This document shows positions 6,035 to 14,246 of a stretch of 15,719 bases of DNA, in pieces; the first letter of the stretch is position 1; each line of letters begins with the position of its first letter. Under the pieces are notes generated by a model. It was not told the DNA's origin. It saw nothing but the letters and a program-made list of their open reading frames with translations, and did no database searches. Both the position numbers and the translations under genes were made by a program. Source of the DNA: Gammaproteobacteria bacterium. Lineage in GTDB: Bacteria > Pseudomonadota > Gammaproteobacteria > Steroidobacterales > Steroidobacteraceae. The stretch spans positions 1 through 15,719 of the forward strand of contig JAQGOE010000276.1 in NCBI GenBank assembly GCA_028293725.1. The letters run 5' to 3'.

Positions 6035-7213
6035 TCAGGCAACTACGCGTGAGGCTTTTGTAGACAGACGAATGGTGTCGTACAGGTCAGCGAGTCGGCG
6101 CGCCATCGAGGCGGATGACCATGTCCTTGCGTAGGCCCGGCCGCGCTCACCGAGCTCCTTCTGAAGGCCCGGGTCTCGCAGGACCCGAACGACGGCGGCC
6201 GCGAACTCGTCCTGCTTCTCTGCGACGACTAGTGCACCGCAACCCGGCTTGAGAATCGAGCGGGTGCCGAGCTCGGCGGTCGAGACGACCGGCGCGCCCT
6301 GCGCCATCGCCTCGAGCAGCACCAGTCCCTGGGTTTCGGTGCGCGACGCGAAAGCAAACACGTTCGCGGCGGCATAACAGTCGAGCAGCCCGGTGTTGCG
6401 ATCGAGATAGCCCGCGAAGTACACGTCGGCATCCAACTTCAAACTCGTCACGAGTTGCCGCAGCGACTCCCGGGCCGGCCCCTCACCCGCTATGACCAGC
6501 ATGGCGTTGGGAATCGTCTCGCGCACCTTCGTGAACACCTGCACCAGAAAATTGATGTTCTTTTCGTGCGCCACCCGCCCGATGTACGTCATCAGCGGGC
6601 GCTCCGGCGGTATGCCCGCCTCGGCCCGAAAACGACTGCCGTCCCCGGCGACGAAGCGATCCGCAGGCAAGCCCGTCGGCAGCACGTGAATGGGAGTCGA
6701 CACCCCGTAATCCAACAGGATGTCGCGCATGGGGTCGGAGGGGGCGATCAGCCCCTGCACATCGTCGCATTGTGAGCGCGTGAAGGCTCGGGCGAGGAAC
6801 CGGCCAATGCTACGGGGCATCGCCGGAACGTAGTGATGGATGTATTCCTCGAAGAACGTGTGATACGTAGCAACGCAGGGGATATTGGCCCGCTTCGCGA
6901 AACGCGCGCCTGCGTAGTGCGCGATGAACGGCGTGTGGATATGGACGATGTCGAATTCATCGCGCGGGAGGGTGTCGAGCGTCCGCGTGAGAGCACCCCA
7001 CCGCATGCGCCGGTCTTCCGGATCGCGCGGGACGCCTCCCGACGGAACACGCAGCAACCCAGGATCATCGTCCGGGCTGGAAGACCCATAGCGGGGCGCA
7101 ACTAGCACAGTCTCCACACCGCAGTTGGCGAGATCCTGTCTAAAGGTTCGGATCGAGGTCGAGACGCCGTTGACCCGCGGGAAATAGACGTCCGAGATAA
7201 AGAGGACGCGCAC
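6035..7213 (-). CDS. GT4-family glycosyltransferase, possibly lipid glycosyltransferase
   Basis: A GT-B fold retaining glycosyltransferase of 392 aa. The acceptor half opens with MRVLFISDVYFPRVNGVSTSI and has HIHTPF (91-96) and TYHTFFEEYIHHYVP (116-130). The donor half has YIGRVAHEKN (210-219), VIAGEGP (240-246) and the E-x7-E signature at Glu293 and Glu301 in FASRTETQGLVLLEAMA. That last block and the TYHT...HHY block resemble diacylglycerol glucosyltransferases such as the Acholeplasma enzyme, so a glycolipid product is plausible. Phosphatidylinositol mannosyltransferase-like enzymes are an alternative. The start is GTG at 7213, 19 bp after the PAP2 stop, which implies one transcript. The protein is likely peripheral on the inner membrane. 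Confidence 0.83.
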   Translation of the reverse strand: MRVLFISDVYFPRVNGVSTSIRTFRQDLANCGVETVLVAPRYGSSSPDDDPGLLRVPSGGVPRDPEDRRMRWGALTRTLDTLPRDEFDIVHIHTPFIAHYAGARFAKRANIPCVATYHTFFEEYIHHYVPAMPRSIGRFLARAFTRSQCDDVQGLIAPSDPMRDILLDYGVSTPIHVLPTGLPADRFVAGDGSRFRAEAGIPPERPLMTYIGRVAHEKNINFLVQVFTKVRETIPNAMLVIAGEGPARESLRQLVTSLKLDADVYFAGYLDRNTGLLDCYAAANVFAFASRTETQGLVLLEAMAQGAPVVSTAELGTRSILKPGCGALVVAEKQDEFAAAVVRVLRDPGLQKELGERGRAYARTWSSASMARRLADLYDTIRLSTKASRVVA

Positions 7214-7232
7214 GCGTATCAGTGCACCTGTT

Positions 7233-7772
7233 TCAGGCTAACGAGCAACCAAGTTCAGCCAGCGAGGCGCCGATGGCAGCTCCGGCCAACACGTCCGTCG
7301 GATAGTGAAGGCCCAGCACAACACGAGAGCTGGCGATCAACGCCGCAAGCGGCACAAGCACCCAGCCCAGTTCAGGAAAATGAGCCGTCGCCTGCCACGC
7401 GAATGATACTGCATGCAGCGTGTGGCCCGACGGAAAGCTGTAGCGATCCAAGGGCGCCATGGCGAGGTCGATCGTCGTGTGGGTGATGAACGGTCGCTCG
7501 CGTACGAAGATCTTCTTGAGGAATTTATAGAGCGCGACGCCGAGAACCCCGGTCAGCGCCATGACGATTGCCGGCTTTACGGCGGGCGCCCCGTAGAGCA
7601 ACGGAAGCAGTGCTAGCAGGACGTACCAGATGACGCCGTCGCCCAGCCGGCTGGCGATTCGGAATACCCTACGCGGCAACGGAAACGACGCGCCCCGATT
7701 CAGCCGCCTGCAGATGCCGTATTCGGCGGCGTCGACACGCGCCATGAAGGTATTGAAGCCGCTAGCTTTCAT
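7233..7772 (-). CDS. PAP2-family membrane phosphatase
   Basis: A 179-aa integral membrane phosphatase with all three PAP2 signatures: K-x6-RP (Lys86...Arg93-Pro94), PSGH (114-117, catalytic His117) and SR-x5-H-x3-D (Arg150, His156, Asp160). Hydrophobic helices flank them (about 48-62, 66-84, 137-149, 160-175). Family members remove phosphate from phosphatidate, phosphatidylglycerophosphate or undecaprenyl pyrophosphate. The ATG at 7772 is preferred: GAGG lies 8 nt upstream and the protein then starts just before the conserved N-terminal helix. A TTG at 7958 would add 62 unremarkable residues. Its near-contact with the GT4 gene suggests the phosphatase makes the lipid acceptor (diacylglycerol) that the transferase glycosylates; this is inference. 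Confidence 0.85.
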   Translation of the reverse strand: MKASGFNTFMARVDAAEYGICRRLNRGASFPLPRRVFRIASRLGDGVIWYVLLALLPLLYGAPAVKPAIVMALTGVLGVALYKFLKKIFVRERPFITHTTIDLAMAPLDRYSFPSGHTLHAVSFAWQATAHFPELGWVLVPLAALIASSRVVLGLHYPTDVLAGAAIGASLAELGCSLA

Positions 7773-7985
7773 GAGCACAGCCTCGTCCCCGGCCACGTCA
7801 AACCGGTGACGGAATTGTGAAAGTTTTTTTGCGACAGGCATTTGGCGTGCATTTTGAGAGTCTTGGATCACAAAATGCGCCGAACCGGGTATCGCAGCTT
7901 GGGTTATCGGCGGCGGCTCTCGCTTTTCAGGGCTTATGCCCGAGCCTGCAATGCTCAAACCCGGCGCCGGTTCCGCCAGCGACGC

Positions 7986-8891
7986 TTAAAGACCTTTGGC
8001 GGCTTCCAGCACCGCGGCGGCAAAGCGCTCTGCTGCACCAGGGGCGTGGACTAGAAACAGCGACGGTTCGGTCAATTCGAGCTCGAGTAAGGTCGGTGCG
8101 CCACCGACATTCCGAATCAGATCGATACGGGCATACAACGGCGTCTCGAAGGGAAGCGCGGCGAAGACTTCCTCGGCCACCCGCAACTCGTCCGCACCCG
8201 GGACTCGCGAGGTGATCCGCTCCTGGGCCAACAGTCCAACCGCTGGCGATCCCGCAATCCCAGGGAGGAGCACCGGGGCCTTACGGATCGCATGGCTGAA
8301 TTTGCCGGCGAAGTAGATGAGCGAGGTCTCCCCGTCCCGATCCACGCTATCCAGGTAAGGCTGCAACAACACGCTGCGTTCGGCATCCAAGAGCCGCCGC
8401 GCTTGCGCCACCGCTGACTCCACTCGGGTTCGAGCGTGGCGCTCGGTGTCACGCGAGTTGGCGCTTACGGACGGTTTGACGACGAACTCCGAACAATCAT
8501 GCCGCGTCAAAAAAGAATCCAGCGCCCGCTCGGCGCTCTCTCCGGGCTCAACGAAGGTGCTCGGCACCACTGGCACTGGCACGGCGGCGCGAGCGAGTTC
8601 GCGAAGATAGTGCTTGTCCGTGTTCCAGCGGACCACCGAAGGTGGATTCAGCACGGTCGTGCGGCGCGCGGTCGCGTCGACCCAGGCCAGGAATTCCCGC
8701 AGGCGCTCGGTGTAGTCCCAGGTCGAGCGCAACAGGGCAAGGTCGAAAGATTCCCACTGCACTGTTGGATCGTCCCAGTCGACGACCTCCATGCGCACGC
8801 CGGCGGCCTGCAGAGCCGCTTCGAACGGAGGCAAATCCTCGTCGAGGCCACGCGCCGCGCGGGCCGAGACGAAGGCCACTACAGGCTTCAC
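7986..8891 (-). CDS. ATP-grasp ligase-like protein
   Basis: A 301-aa protein of the ATP-grasp superfamily, close in pattern to the glutathione-synthetase-like/DcsG group. Seen: the N-terminal domain with LALLRSTWDYTERLREFLAWV (about 52-72), the linker VVRWNTDKHYLREL, the nucleotide-binding strand FVVKPSVSANSRDT, LLQPYLDSVDRDGETSLIYFAGKFSHAIRK, and the metal-binding end ELELTEPSLFL. Such enzymes form carboxylate-amine bonds through an acyl-phosphate using ATP. The substrate cannot be deduced. The start is GTG at 8891 and overlaps the yadH stop by 4 nt (GTGA), so translation is coupled to the exporter. The 213 bp before the PAP2 start hold no gene I can support. Confidence 0.8.
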   Translation of the reverse strand: MKPVVAFVSARAARGLDEDLPPFEAALQAAGVRMEVVDWDDPTVQWESFDLALLRSTWDYTERLREFLAWVDATARRTTVLNPPSVVRWNTDKHYLRELARAAVPVPVVPSTFVEPGESAERALDSFLTRHDCSEFVVKPSVSANSRDTERHARTRVESAVAQARRLLDAERSVLLQPYLDSVDRDGETSLIYFAGKFSHAIRKAPVLLPGIAGSPAVGLLAQERITSRVPGADELRVAEEVFAALPFETPLYARIDLIRNVGGAPTLLELELTEPSLFLVHAPGAAERFAAAVLEAAKGL

Positions 8892-9700
8892 TCGCGGATT
8901 CCGCTACCGCGATTCATCAACAGCACCGCGGTCACGAATAGCGCCACTGCGGCTCCGATCATCAACGAGAACGCCACCCAGACGTCGACATCAGACACGC
9001 CGAGGAAGCCGAAGCGGAAGGCGTTCACCATGTGGAGAACGGGATTCACGTATGAAAGCTTCTGCGCCCACTCGGGAAGCAGGGTCACGGAATAGAACAC
9101 GCCGCCAAAATAGGTGAGCGGCGTGAGCACGAATGTTGGAATCCAGTTCACCTGGTCGAAATTTTTCGCGTATAGGGCATTCAGGAAACCGCCCAGCGAG
9201 AAGGTGATCGAGGTGAGCAACACCGCCGCCACGACGATGACGGGATGTTGCACGTGGAGATGCGTGAACAGCAGCGACACAATGGTCACCCCGCAGCCCA
9301 CCAGCATGCCGCGCGTCACGCCACCGGCCACGAAGCCGGACACGATCACCCAGCTGGGCAGTGGCGAAACCAGCATTTCCTCGATGTGCTTGCCGAATTT
9401 CGCGCCGAAGAACGACGACACCACATTCGCGTAGGAGTTGGTGATGACGGCCATCATGATGAGGCCGGGCGCGATGTACTGCATGTAATCGAAGCCGCCC
9501 ATCGCACCGACCCTGCGGCCGATGAGACTGCCGAAAATTACGAAATACAGCGTCGCCGTCACCGCGGACGGCACGATCGTCTGGCCCCAGATGCGAATGA
9601 TGCGGCCGTATTCGCGAATGACGATGGTCTTGAAGCCGATCCAGCGGACGACGCCGAGGTTGATCGGGGGGGCAATGGCTTCCTGGGCTACAGTGATCAT
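8888..9700 (-). CDS. yadH: ABC-2 transporter permease YadH
   Basis: A 270-aa inner-membrane permease of the ABC-2 export type. It matches E. coli YadH closely through long stretches, for example RIWGQTIVPS, YIAPGLIMMAVITNSYANV, SSFFGAKFGKHIEEMLVSPLP and PTFVLTPLTYFGGVFYSVTLLPEW. Six hydrophobic segments are evident, with a C-terminal segment ending NRGSG. Two copies should pair with two YadG subunits. The ATG shares one base with the yadG stop (TGATG). The substrate of YadGH is not established; export of a lipid, glycan or drug is possible. Confidence 0.92.
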   Translation of the reverse strand: MITVAQEAIAPPINLGVVRWIGFKTIVIREYGRIIRIWGQTIVPSAVTATLYFVIFGSLIGRRVGAMGGFDYMQYIAPGLIMMAVITNSYANVVSSFFGAKFGKHIEEMLVSPLPSWVIVSGFVAGGVTRGMLVGCGVTIVSLLFTHLHVQHPVIVVAAVLLTSITFSLGGFLNALYAKNFDQVNWIPTFVLTPLTYFGGVFYSVTLLPEWAQKLSYVNPVLHMVNAFRFGFLGVSDVDVWVAFSLMIGAAVALFVTAVLLMNRGSGIRE

Positions 9701-10644
9701 CAGGATCGAGCCCCGTTCACGGCGGCGCCCGTGTCGCGCTTCTCGACGAGACGCATGAAGATTTCCTCGAGCCGGTTCACCTTGTTGCGCATGCTCAGCA
9801 CTTCGATACCGAGTGACGAGAGGCCTCCGAACACTTCGTTCAGATTTTGCTCCTTCGCCGTCTCGACCTCCAGGGTGTGATCATCGACGAGGGTGATTCC
9901 GTAACCCGCGAGCTTTGGCGCTGCAGGCAGGGAATTGCGCAGGTTGAGTACGAACGTTTCAGTGTTGAGTCTGCGCAGCAGGTTGCTCATGCGGTCGCGC
10001 TCGACGATGAGACCGCCGTTGATGATGGCGATATTGCGGCAGAGAGTCTCCGCCTCCTCGAGATAGTGCGTCGTCAGAATGATGGTCGTACCCTGCCCGT
10101 TGATCTCGCGCAGGAAGTCCCACATTGAGCGCCGGATCTCGATATCGACCCCGGCCGTGGGCTCATCGAGAATGAGCAGTCGCGGCTCGTGCACGAGGGC
10201 CCGGGCAATCATCAACCGGCGCTTCATGCCGCCCGAAAGACCGCGGGACATCTTGTCCTTTCGGTCCCACAGCTGCAGCTGCTTCAAATATTTTTCGGCA
10301 CGCTCGCGCGCCACGTGGCGCGGGATGCCGTAGAAACCGGCCTGGTTGACGACGATGGTGTACGGAGTCTCGAACTGGTTGAAGTTGAGCTCCTGCGGCA
10401 CGATGCCGATACAGGTCTTGGCCGCCTCGAGCTCGCGGTCGATGTCGTGGCCGAAGACGCTCGCCGTCCCACCGCTCTTGTTGACGAGCGAGGTGACGAT
10501 CCCGATCAGGGTCGTCTTGCCGGCGCCGTTCGGCCCGAGCAGCGCGAAAAAATCGCCCTGCTCGACATCGAGGTCGACGCCCTTCAGGGCCTGGATTCCG
10601 TTCTTATAGGTCTTCGTGAGGCCGCGGACTGACAGTGCATTCAT
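9700..10644 (-). CDS. yadG: ABC transporter ATP-binding protein YadG
   Basis: A 314-aa ATPase subunit that energises YadH. Seen: Walker A GPNGAGKTT (37-45), Q-loop Gln84 in VPQE, signature LSGGMKRR (136-143), Walker B LLILDEP (156-162) and switch His193 in TTHYLEE. The C-terminal region (SMRNKVNRLEEIFMRLV) also matches E. coli YadG, which is 308 aa. The ATG at 10644 is chosen by alignment to the family N-terminus; a TTG at 10680 would add 12 residues. It heads a minus-strand run with yadH and the ATP-grasp gene. No obvious sigma-70 promoter was identified in the 220 bp upstream. Confidence 0.92.
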   Translation of the reverse strand: MNALSVRGLTKTYKNGIQALKGVDLDVEQGDFFALLGPNGAGKTTLIGIVTSLVNKSGGTASVFGHDIDRELEAAKTCIGIVPQELNFNQFETPYTIVVNQAGFYGIPRHVARERAEKYLKQLQLWDRKDKMSRGLSGGMKRRLMIARALVHEPRLLILDEPTAGVDIEIRRSMWDFLREINGQGTTIILTTHYLEEAETLCRNIAIINGGLIVERDRMSNLLRRLNTETFVLNLRNSLPAAPKLAGYGITLVDDHTLEVETAKEQNLNEVFGGLSSLGIEVLSMRNKVNRLEEIFMRLVEKRDTGAAVNGARS

Positions 10645-10901
10645 GGTCGAGAGGATCGGATGTCGCGCGGATACGCGCAAGTGAGTGCGCGCCGCGCGGA
10701 CGGATTGACACGAGTTAAACGGATTTGAGCGCGATCGGGGAAGGCCGGCAATGCCTCAGCAGGGGTATTGACGCATGCCCTAGGGTGCATCCGCCGCTAT
10801 AGATGCGGCAGTGAATACTCTCGAGTGAGAACGCCCGGGCGGAACCGCCGAGGAAGGGCTGCCTGGGTACGATGATCCCAGGGCCTGTTAACAAGTGCGC
10901 T

Positions 10902-11090
10902 TCAGACGAGCGCGGCTCCGGACTCGTCGGTCGTCTGCTTCGCCGCCTTGACGCGCGTGCGCCAGACTTCGTACGGATCCCAACCAGCGGCGGCTGACGT
11001 GGCACGGCCCGCGAATTCCTCGTTCGCCGCGGCCTCGAGTGACTGTGGGCCAGGCAGGATGCCTTCCACTTCTTCAAGAGATCTTTGCAT
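10902..11090 (-). CDS. Small hypothetical protein, 62 aa
   Basis: Unrecognised small acidic protein. The reading frame runs from an ATG at 11090 with AAGGG placed 7 nt upstream; an ATG at 11105 would add five residues. The centre holds WDPYEVWRTRVKAAK, an aromatic-rich PY(E/D)VW-TRV motif seen in short uncharacterised proteobacterial proteins, recalled rather than searched. It has no signal peptide or membrane helix. It lies downstream of gshA on the same strand and may share its transcript. Confidence 0.5.
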   Translation of the reverse strand: MQRSLEEVEGILPGPQSLEAAANEEFAGRATSAAAGWDPYEVWRTRVKAAKQTTDESGAALV

Positions 11091-11218
11091 TTGTGAGCCC
11101 TTCATCCGTGGGTTTTACTTTGTTGCGGCCGGAATACGGAACGGCACGAACGCAGGATTTTAAACCTGTCCCTATCAAAAGACAGTGACTTGTATCAGTT
11201 ATTTACGGCGCCTGTGAG

Positions 11219-12805
11219 CTAAGTCGCAAAATAGCGCGCCAGGTAATCTTCGAAGGAACCACGGTCGCTCGTTTCGATCTTGCGTTGTTTTTCCAGCGAC
11301 TCACCGGCTTCCTCGCGAAATTCGGCCAGGCGCTCGCCGTTCGACGGGTACAACTCGAGGAAATAAGCCTTGTGTGTCGCGGACATACGTAACGCGAGAT
11401 CGAAAAAGGACTCACCCGTCGTGGTGAGTTCCTCCATGAGACGCGCCGACGGAGTACGCGCGACATCCTCGACTTTAGTCGCCTGGATGGCCAGTGCCTG
11501 GGAATAAGGTCGCGTCGCGTCGCCCCGGTCCAGGATCTCGCAGATGCCCGTCATGGAATCCAACAGCTCGCGTGCCCAGTCGAGCATGGGAACGGTGTGT
11601 CCATCACGCCACAACGTAAGGCCAGGCTCACGCCCACGGCGGGCCACCGTAATGTGGTTCTGGTCCAATGCATTCTGCTCGGACTCGCCGATCGGCGGAC
11701 TTTCCTTCAACAGACACAGCGCCATGAAGGCTTCCAGAAAGCGCAGTTTGTTCTGGTTCACACCGACCGGATCGAAAGCACTCACATCGAGCGCGCGGAC
11801 TTCGACGTATTCGACGCCGGCCCGCTGCAAGGCCTTTGTCGGTCGCTCGCCCGAGCGGGCAACGCGCTTCGGGCGGATGAAGCTGTAGTACTCGTTCTCG
11901 ATCTGCAGGATGTTGGCGTTCAGCTGGCGGTACTCGCCGTCGACCTTTACGCCGAGCGCTTCGTAAGGCGCGTGCGGCGTCGTGATCGCGTGTGTCAGAT
12001 CGCGCACATACTCGTCGAGACTGTTCACTGAAACGGCCAGTCCCGCCTGGTTGCGATTGCGATACCCGACATCGCTCATCCGCAGGCTCGTGGCGTAGGG
12101 CTCGTATGCCGTATCGCTCGTGAATTCCGGCAGCGCGAAGTCACGGCCCTTGAGAAAAGACTTGCAGACGACCGGTGAGACGCCAAACAGATACAACACG
12201 ATCCAGCCGTAGCGCCGGTAGTTGCGCAGCAGGTCGAAATAGCGAGCCGACACGAATTGTGTGCCGTGATCGTGCTCCTGGAACACGTCCGCGTAGGCTT
12301 CCCAGAACGACAGCGGAAAGGAGTAGTTGAAATGAACGCCGGAGATGGCCTGCATCATGCGGCCATAGCGCAATCCCAACCCGCGGCGGTAGATCGTCTT
12401 CATCTGTCCGACATGCGAGCTGCCGAACTGCGCGATCGGAATGTCCTCGTCGCGCTCGATCGCCCCCGGCATGCTCGTCGCCCATAGCAACTCATCGCCC
12501 AGGTGGCGATAAACGAACTGATGGAGGTCGAGCAGGTACTGCAGCAGTTCCCAGCTGGTGGTGAACGCAGGCGTCACCAGCTCGATGAGACTCTCCGAGT
12601 AATCGGTCGTGATGTGCTCGTTCGTGAGCGCCGAGCCGAGCAGCCGGGGGTGCATCGTCTGCGCCAGGGCGCCGGACGGCTCGACCCGCAGGGACTCTTT
12701 TTCGACGCCTTTGCGCCCCCCCTGCAGGATCTGGGGCTGCCCACCATTGATGAGCGCGGCAAGCCGCCGCTCGAACACGCGATCGATGCCGAATCTCCTA
12801 CTCAT
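11219..12805 (-). CDS. gshA: Glutamate-cysteine ligase, class I
   Basis: First enzyme of glutathione synthesis: ATP-dependent joining of L-cysteine to the gamma-carboxyl of L-glutamate, in the cytoplasm. The 528-aa protein (E. coli GshA 518 aa) has the class I blocks GGRKGVEKESLRV (29-41), DYSESLIELVTP, ATSMPG, GLGLRYGRMMQAISGVHFNYS, YEPYATSLRMSDVGY, QIENEYYSFIRPKR and GVEYVEVRALDVSAFDP. The start at 12805 has no Shine-Dalgarno, and a TATAGT box sits just 5 nt upstream, suggesting a leaderless or very short-leader mRNA. It is divergent from the MTA/MTI phosphorylase. Both genes touch sulfur metabolism, though via different compounds. Confidence 0.95.
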   Translation of the reverse strand: MSRRFGIDRVFERRLAALINGGQPQILQGGRKGVEKESLRVEPSGALAQTMHPRLLGSALTNEHITTDYSESLIELVTPAFTTSWELLQYLLDLHQFVYRHLGDELLWATSMPGAIERDEDIPIAQFGSSHVGQMKTIYRRGLGLRYGRMMQAISGVHFNYSFPLSFWEAYADVFQEHDHGTQFVSARYFDLLRNYRRYGWIVLYLFGVSPVVCKSFLKGRDFALPEFTSDTAYEPYATSLRMSDVGYRNRNQAGLAVSVNSLDEYVRDLTHAITTPHAPYEALGVKVDGEYRQLNANILQIENEYYSFIRPKRVARSGERPTKALQRAGVEYVEVRALDVSAFDPVGVNQNKLRFLEAFMALCLLKESPPIGESEQNALDQNHITVARRGREPGLTLWRDGHTVPMLDWARELLDSMTGICEILDRGDATRPYSQALAIQATKVEDVARTPSARLMEELTTTGESFFDLALRMSATHKAYFLELYPSNGERLAEFREEAGESLEKQRKIETSDRGSFEDYLARYFAT

Positions 12806-12810
12806 AGCTC

Positions 12811-12816
12811 ACTATA
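12811..12816 (-). promoter_or_regulatory. Possible -10 box of gshA
   Basis: The minus strand reads TATAGT, one mismatch from TATAAT, followed by 5 nt and then the gshA ATG. Transcription would begin at or next to the A of ATG. No convincing -35 is present 16-18 bp upstream. Tentative. Confidence 0.3.
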
Positions 12817-12840
12817 TAAGTTCAATGGCGCCCCCTGGTT

Positions 12841-12867
12841 CGACTGGTCCGACTTGTTCGACTTGTT
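12841..12867. repeat. 9-bp tandem repeat in the gshA/mtnP promoter region
   Basis: Three consecutive units of CGACTKGTY (cgactggtc, cgacttgtt, cgacttgtt) lie here, and a degenerate fourth (cccctggtt) precedes them at 12832. They sit in the 132-bp gap between two divergent starts. Such arrays can change copy number by slippage. Confidence 0.7.
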
Positions 12868-12937
12868 GTTCCGCCGTCGATTGGGCATCTTGCCGCCTCG
12901 CAGGTGGGTCGCGCAATTACCGTAAAGAGAGAGACGC

Positions 12938-13783
12938 ATGATTGGAATCATTGGTGGAACGGGGCTGTATCGTATGGAGGCGCTGCAAGTGACGCAGACC
13001 CGCGACGTCAGCACACCGTTTGGACCGCCTTCCTCGCCCATCGTGCTCGGTATTCTCCAGGGGCGCGATGTCGCGTTTCTCGCCCGGCACGGGTTGCACC
13101 ACGACCTGCTCCCCGGGGAGATCAATTTCCGCGCCAACATCTGGGCACTGAAGAGTGTGGGAGTGCGCACCGTCATCGGGGTCTCGGCGGTCGGCAGCCT
13201 ACGGGAGGAGATCAGCCCGGGCGACCTCTCACTTCCGTTCCAATACCTCGACTTCACCAAGGGTCAGCGTGCGGCCACCTTTTTCGGACGAGGCATGGTG
13301 GCCCATATTTCCACGGCGCAACCCGTTTGCACCGCCACTGCCGGCCTGATCGCGCGGGTCGCTCGCTCCCTCGGAACGAAAGTGCACGAGAACAAGACGT
13401 ACGCCTGCATCGAGGGCCCGCGCCTCGGGACCCGTGCTGAAAGTTTCTTTCTCCGCGGTGCCGGCGCCGACCTCGTCGGCATGACGAACGTTCCCGAAGC
13501 CTTCCTCGCCGCCGAGGCACAACTCGGCTACTGCACCATCTCCCTCGCCACCGACTACGACTGCTGGCTCGAGGATGCCAGTCAACATGTCTCCGCCGAC
13601 CAGGTGATCGCCTTGTTCCACAAGAACCTCGGGCGGGTCCAACAGCTCATCTGCGGTGCTGTCGCCGAGTACGTGGAGGACGAGTCGCGCCCCTGCCGAC
13701 ATGCCCTGCGCACCGCCATTGTCACACCGCGGGAACAGATGACGGATGAGCAGCGGGGAATTGTGGATTTTCTGTTGGTGTGA
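12938..13783 (+). CDS. mtnP: 5'-methylthioadenosine / methylthioinosine phosphorylase
   Basis: A 281-aa purine nucleoside phosphorylase of the MTAP type. It splits the methylthio nucleoside with phosphate to give 5-methylthioribose-1-phosphate and a base, recycling the by-product of polyamine synthesis. Seen: phosphate loop GGTGLY (6-11), RHGLHHDLLPGEINFRANIWAL (50-71), EGPRLGTRAE (159-168), the sugar-binding GMTNVPEA with Met182, and TDYDCW with Asp206 and Asp208, the purine-contacting pair of MTA-type enzymes. YLDFTKGQR is closer to the Pseudomonas methylthioinosine phosphorylase pattern, so adenosine versus inosine specificity is open. AAGAGAGAG immediately upstream serves as ribosome binding site. 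Confidence 0.9.
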   Translation: MIGIIGGTGLYRMEALQVTQTRDVSTPFGPPSSPIVLGILQGRDVAFLARHGLHHDLLPGEINFRANIWALKSVGVRTVIGVSAVGSLREEISPGDLSLPFQYLDFTKGQRAATFFGRGMVAHISTAQPVCTATAGLIARVARSLGTKVHENKTYACIEGPRLGTRAESFFLRGAGADLVGMTNVPEAFLAAEAQLGYCTISLATDYDCWLEDASQHVSADQVIALFHKNLGRVQQLICGAVAEYVEDESRPCRHALRTAIVTPREQMTDEQRGIVDFLLV

Positions 13784-13841
13784 GAGGGGTTTTGATGCCA
13801 AACACCGACACTTTAGCCCCGACGCTCGCGATGTTCATTGC

Positions 13842-13878
13842 GCGTTAACGGTAACAGGGCTAGCGTTGCTGTTAACGC
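13842..13878. promoter_or_regulatory. Inverted repeat upstream of the DUF2845 gene
   Basis: GCGTTAAC (13842-13849) and GTTAACGC (13871-13878) are perfect inverted arms 21 bp apart, ending about 20 bp before the ATG at 13899. A second small dyad, AGCGTT/AACGCT, overlaps the right side. It could be an operator or an mRNA hairpin. No factor is known. Confidence 0.3.
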
Positions 13879-13898
13879 TCCCCTCACGGTGGTCAACC

Positions 13899-14246
13899 AT
13901 GAACCGCGCACTCTTGCTGCTCCTTCTCGCCGCAACTGCGGGCCCCGCGCAAGCAGATGCGCTCCGCTGCGGAAACAAACTAGTCACCGAGGGCGACACC
14001 CGCGCTGAGGTATCCAACAAGTGTGGCGATCCCACGGATGTGGATCACAGCACTGTGATGGTCCCGCCGACGACGTGGATCCGCGGTCGACCGGTCGTGG
14101 TCGGGAATGGGATGGTCGAAGTGGTGGTTGAGACGTGGCTCTACAACCTTGGGCCGCATCAATTCATGCGACGTGTGCGGTTTCAGGATGGGCGGGTTGT
14201 TGCTATTGAGACGTTGGGTTACGGGTATACCAAAAGCGACAACTGA
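13899..14246 (+). CDS. Secreted DUF2845 protein
   Basis: A 115-aa protein with a clear Sec signal peptide (MNRALLLLLLAATAGPAQA, cleavage after residue 19). The mature part begins DALRCGNKLVTEGDTRAEVSNKCGDP, the hallmark of DUF2845, with Cys24 and Cys42 likely to form a disulfide in the periplasm. The rest is predicted beta-rich (WIRGRPVVVGNGMVEVVVETWLYNLG...MRRVRFQDGRVVAIETLGYG), resembling the BamE/SmpA-like small envelope fold. The start at 13899 is chosen because the signal peptide begins there; an ATG at 13746 would place the leader inside the protein and overlap mtnP. Function unknown. Confidence 0.82.
   Translation: MNRALLLLLLAATAGPAQADALRCGNKLVTEGDTRAEVSNKCGDPTDVDHSTVMVPPTTWIRGRPVVVGNGMVEVVVETWLYNLGPHQFMRRVRFQDGRVVAIETLGYGYTKSDN

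Noticed and set aside
5369..6052. 227-aa plus-strand open frame opposite the receiver-TM gene
   Set aside because: It is the complement of the receiver domain, whose catalytic residues are all visible on the other strand.
9245..9880. 211-aa plus-strand open frame opposite yadH/yadG
   Set aside because: It is His/Arg-rich antisense of strongly conserved transporter genes.
10862..10882. CCTGGG/CCCAGG hairpin after the 62-aa gene
   Set aside because: There is no T-tract on either strand, so an intrinsic terminator is not supported.
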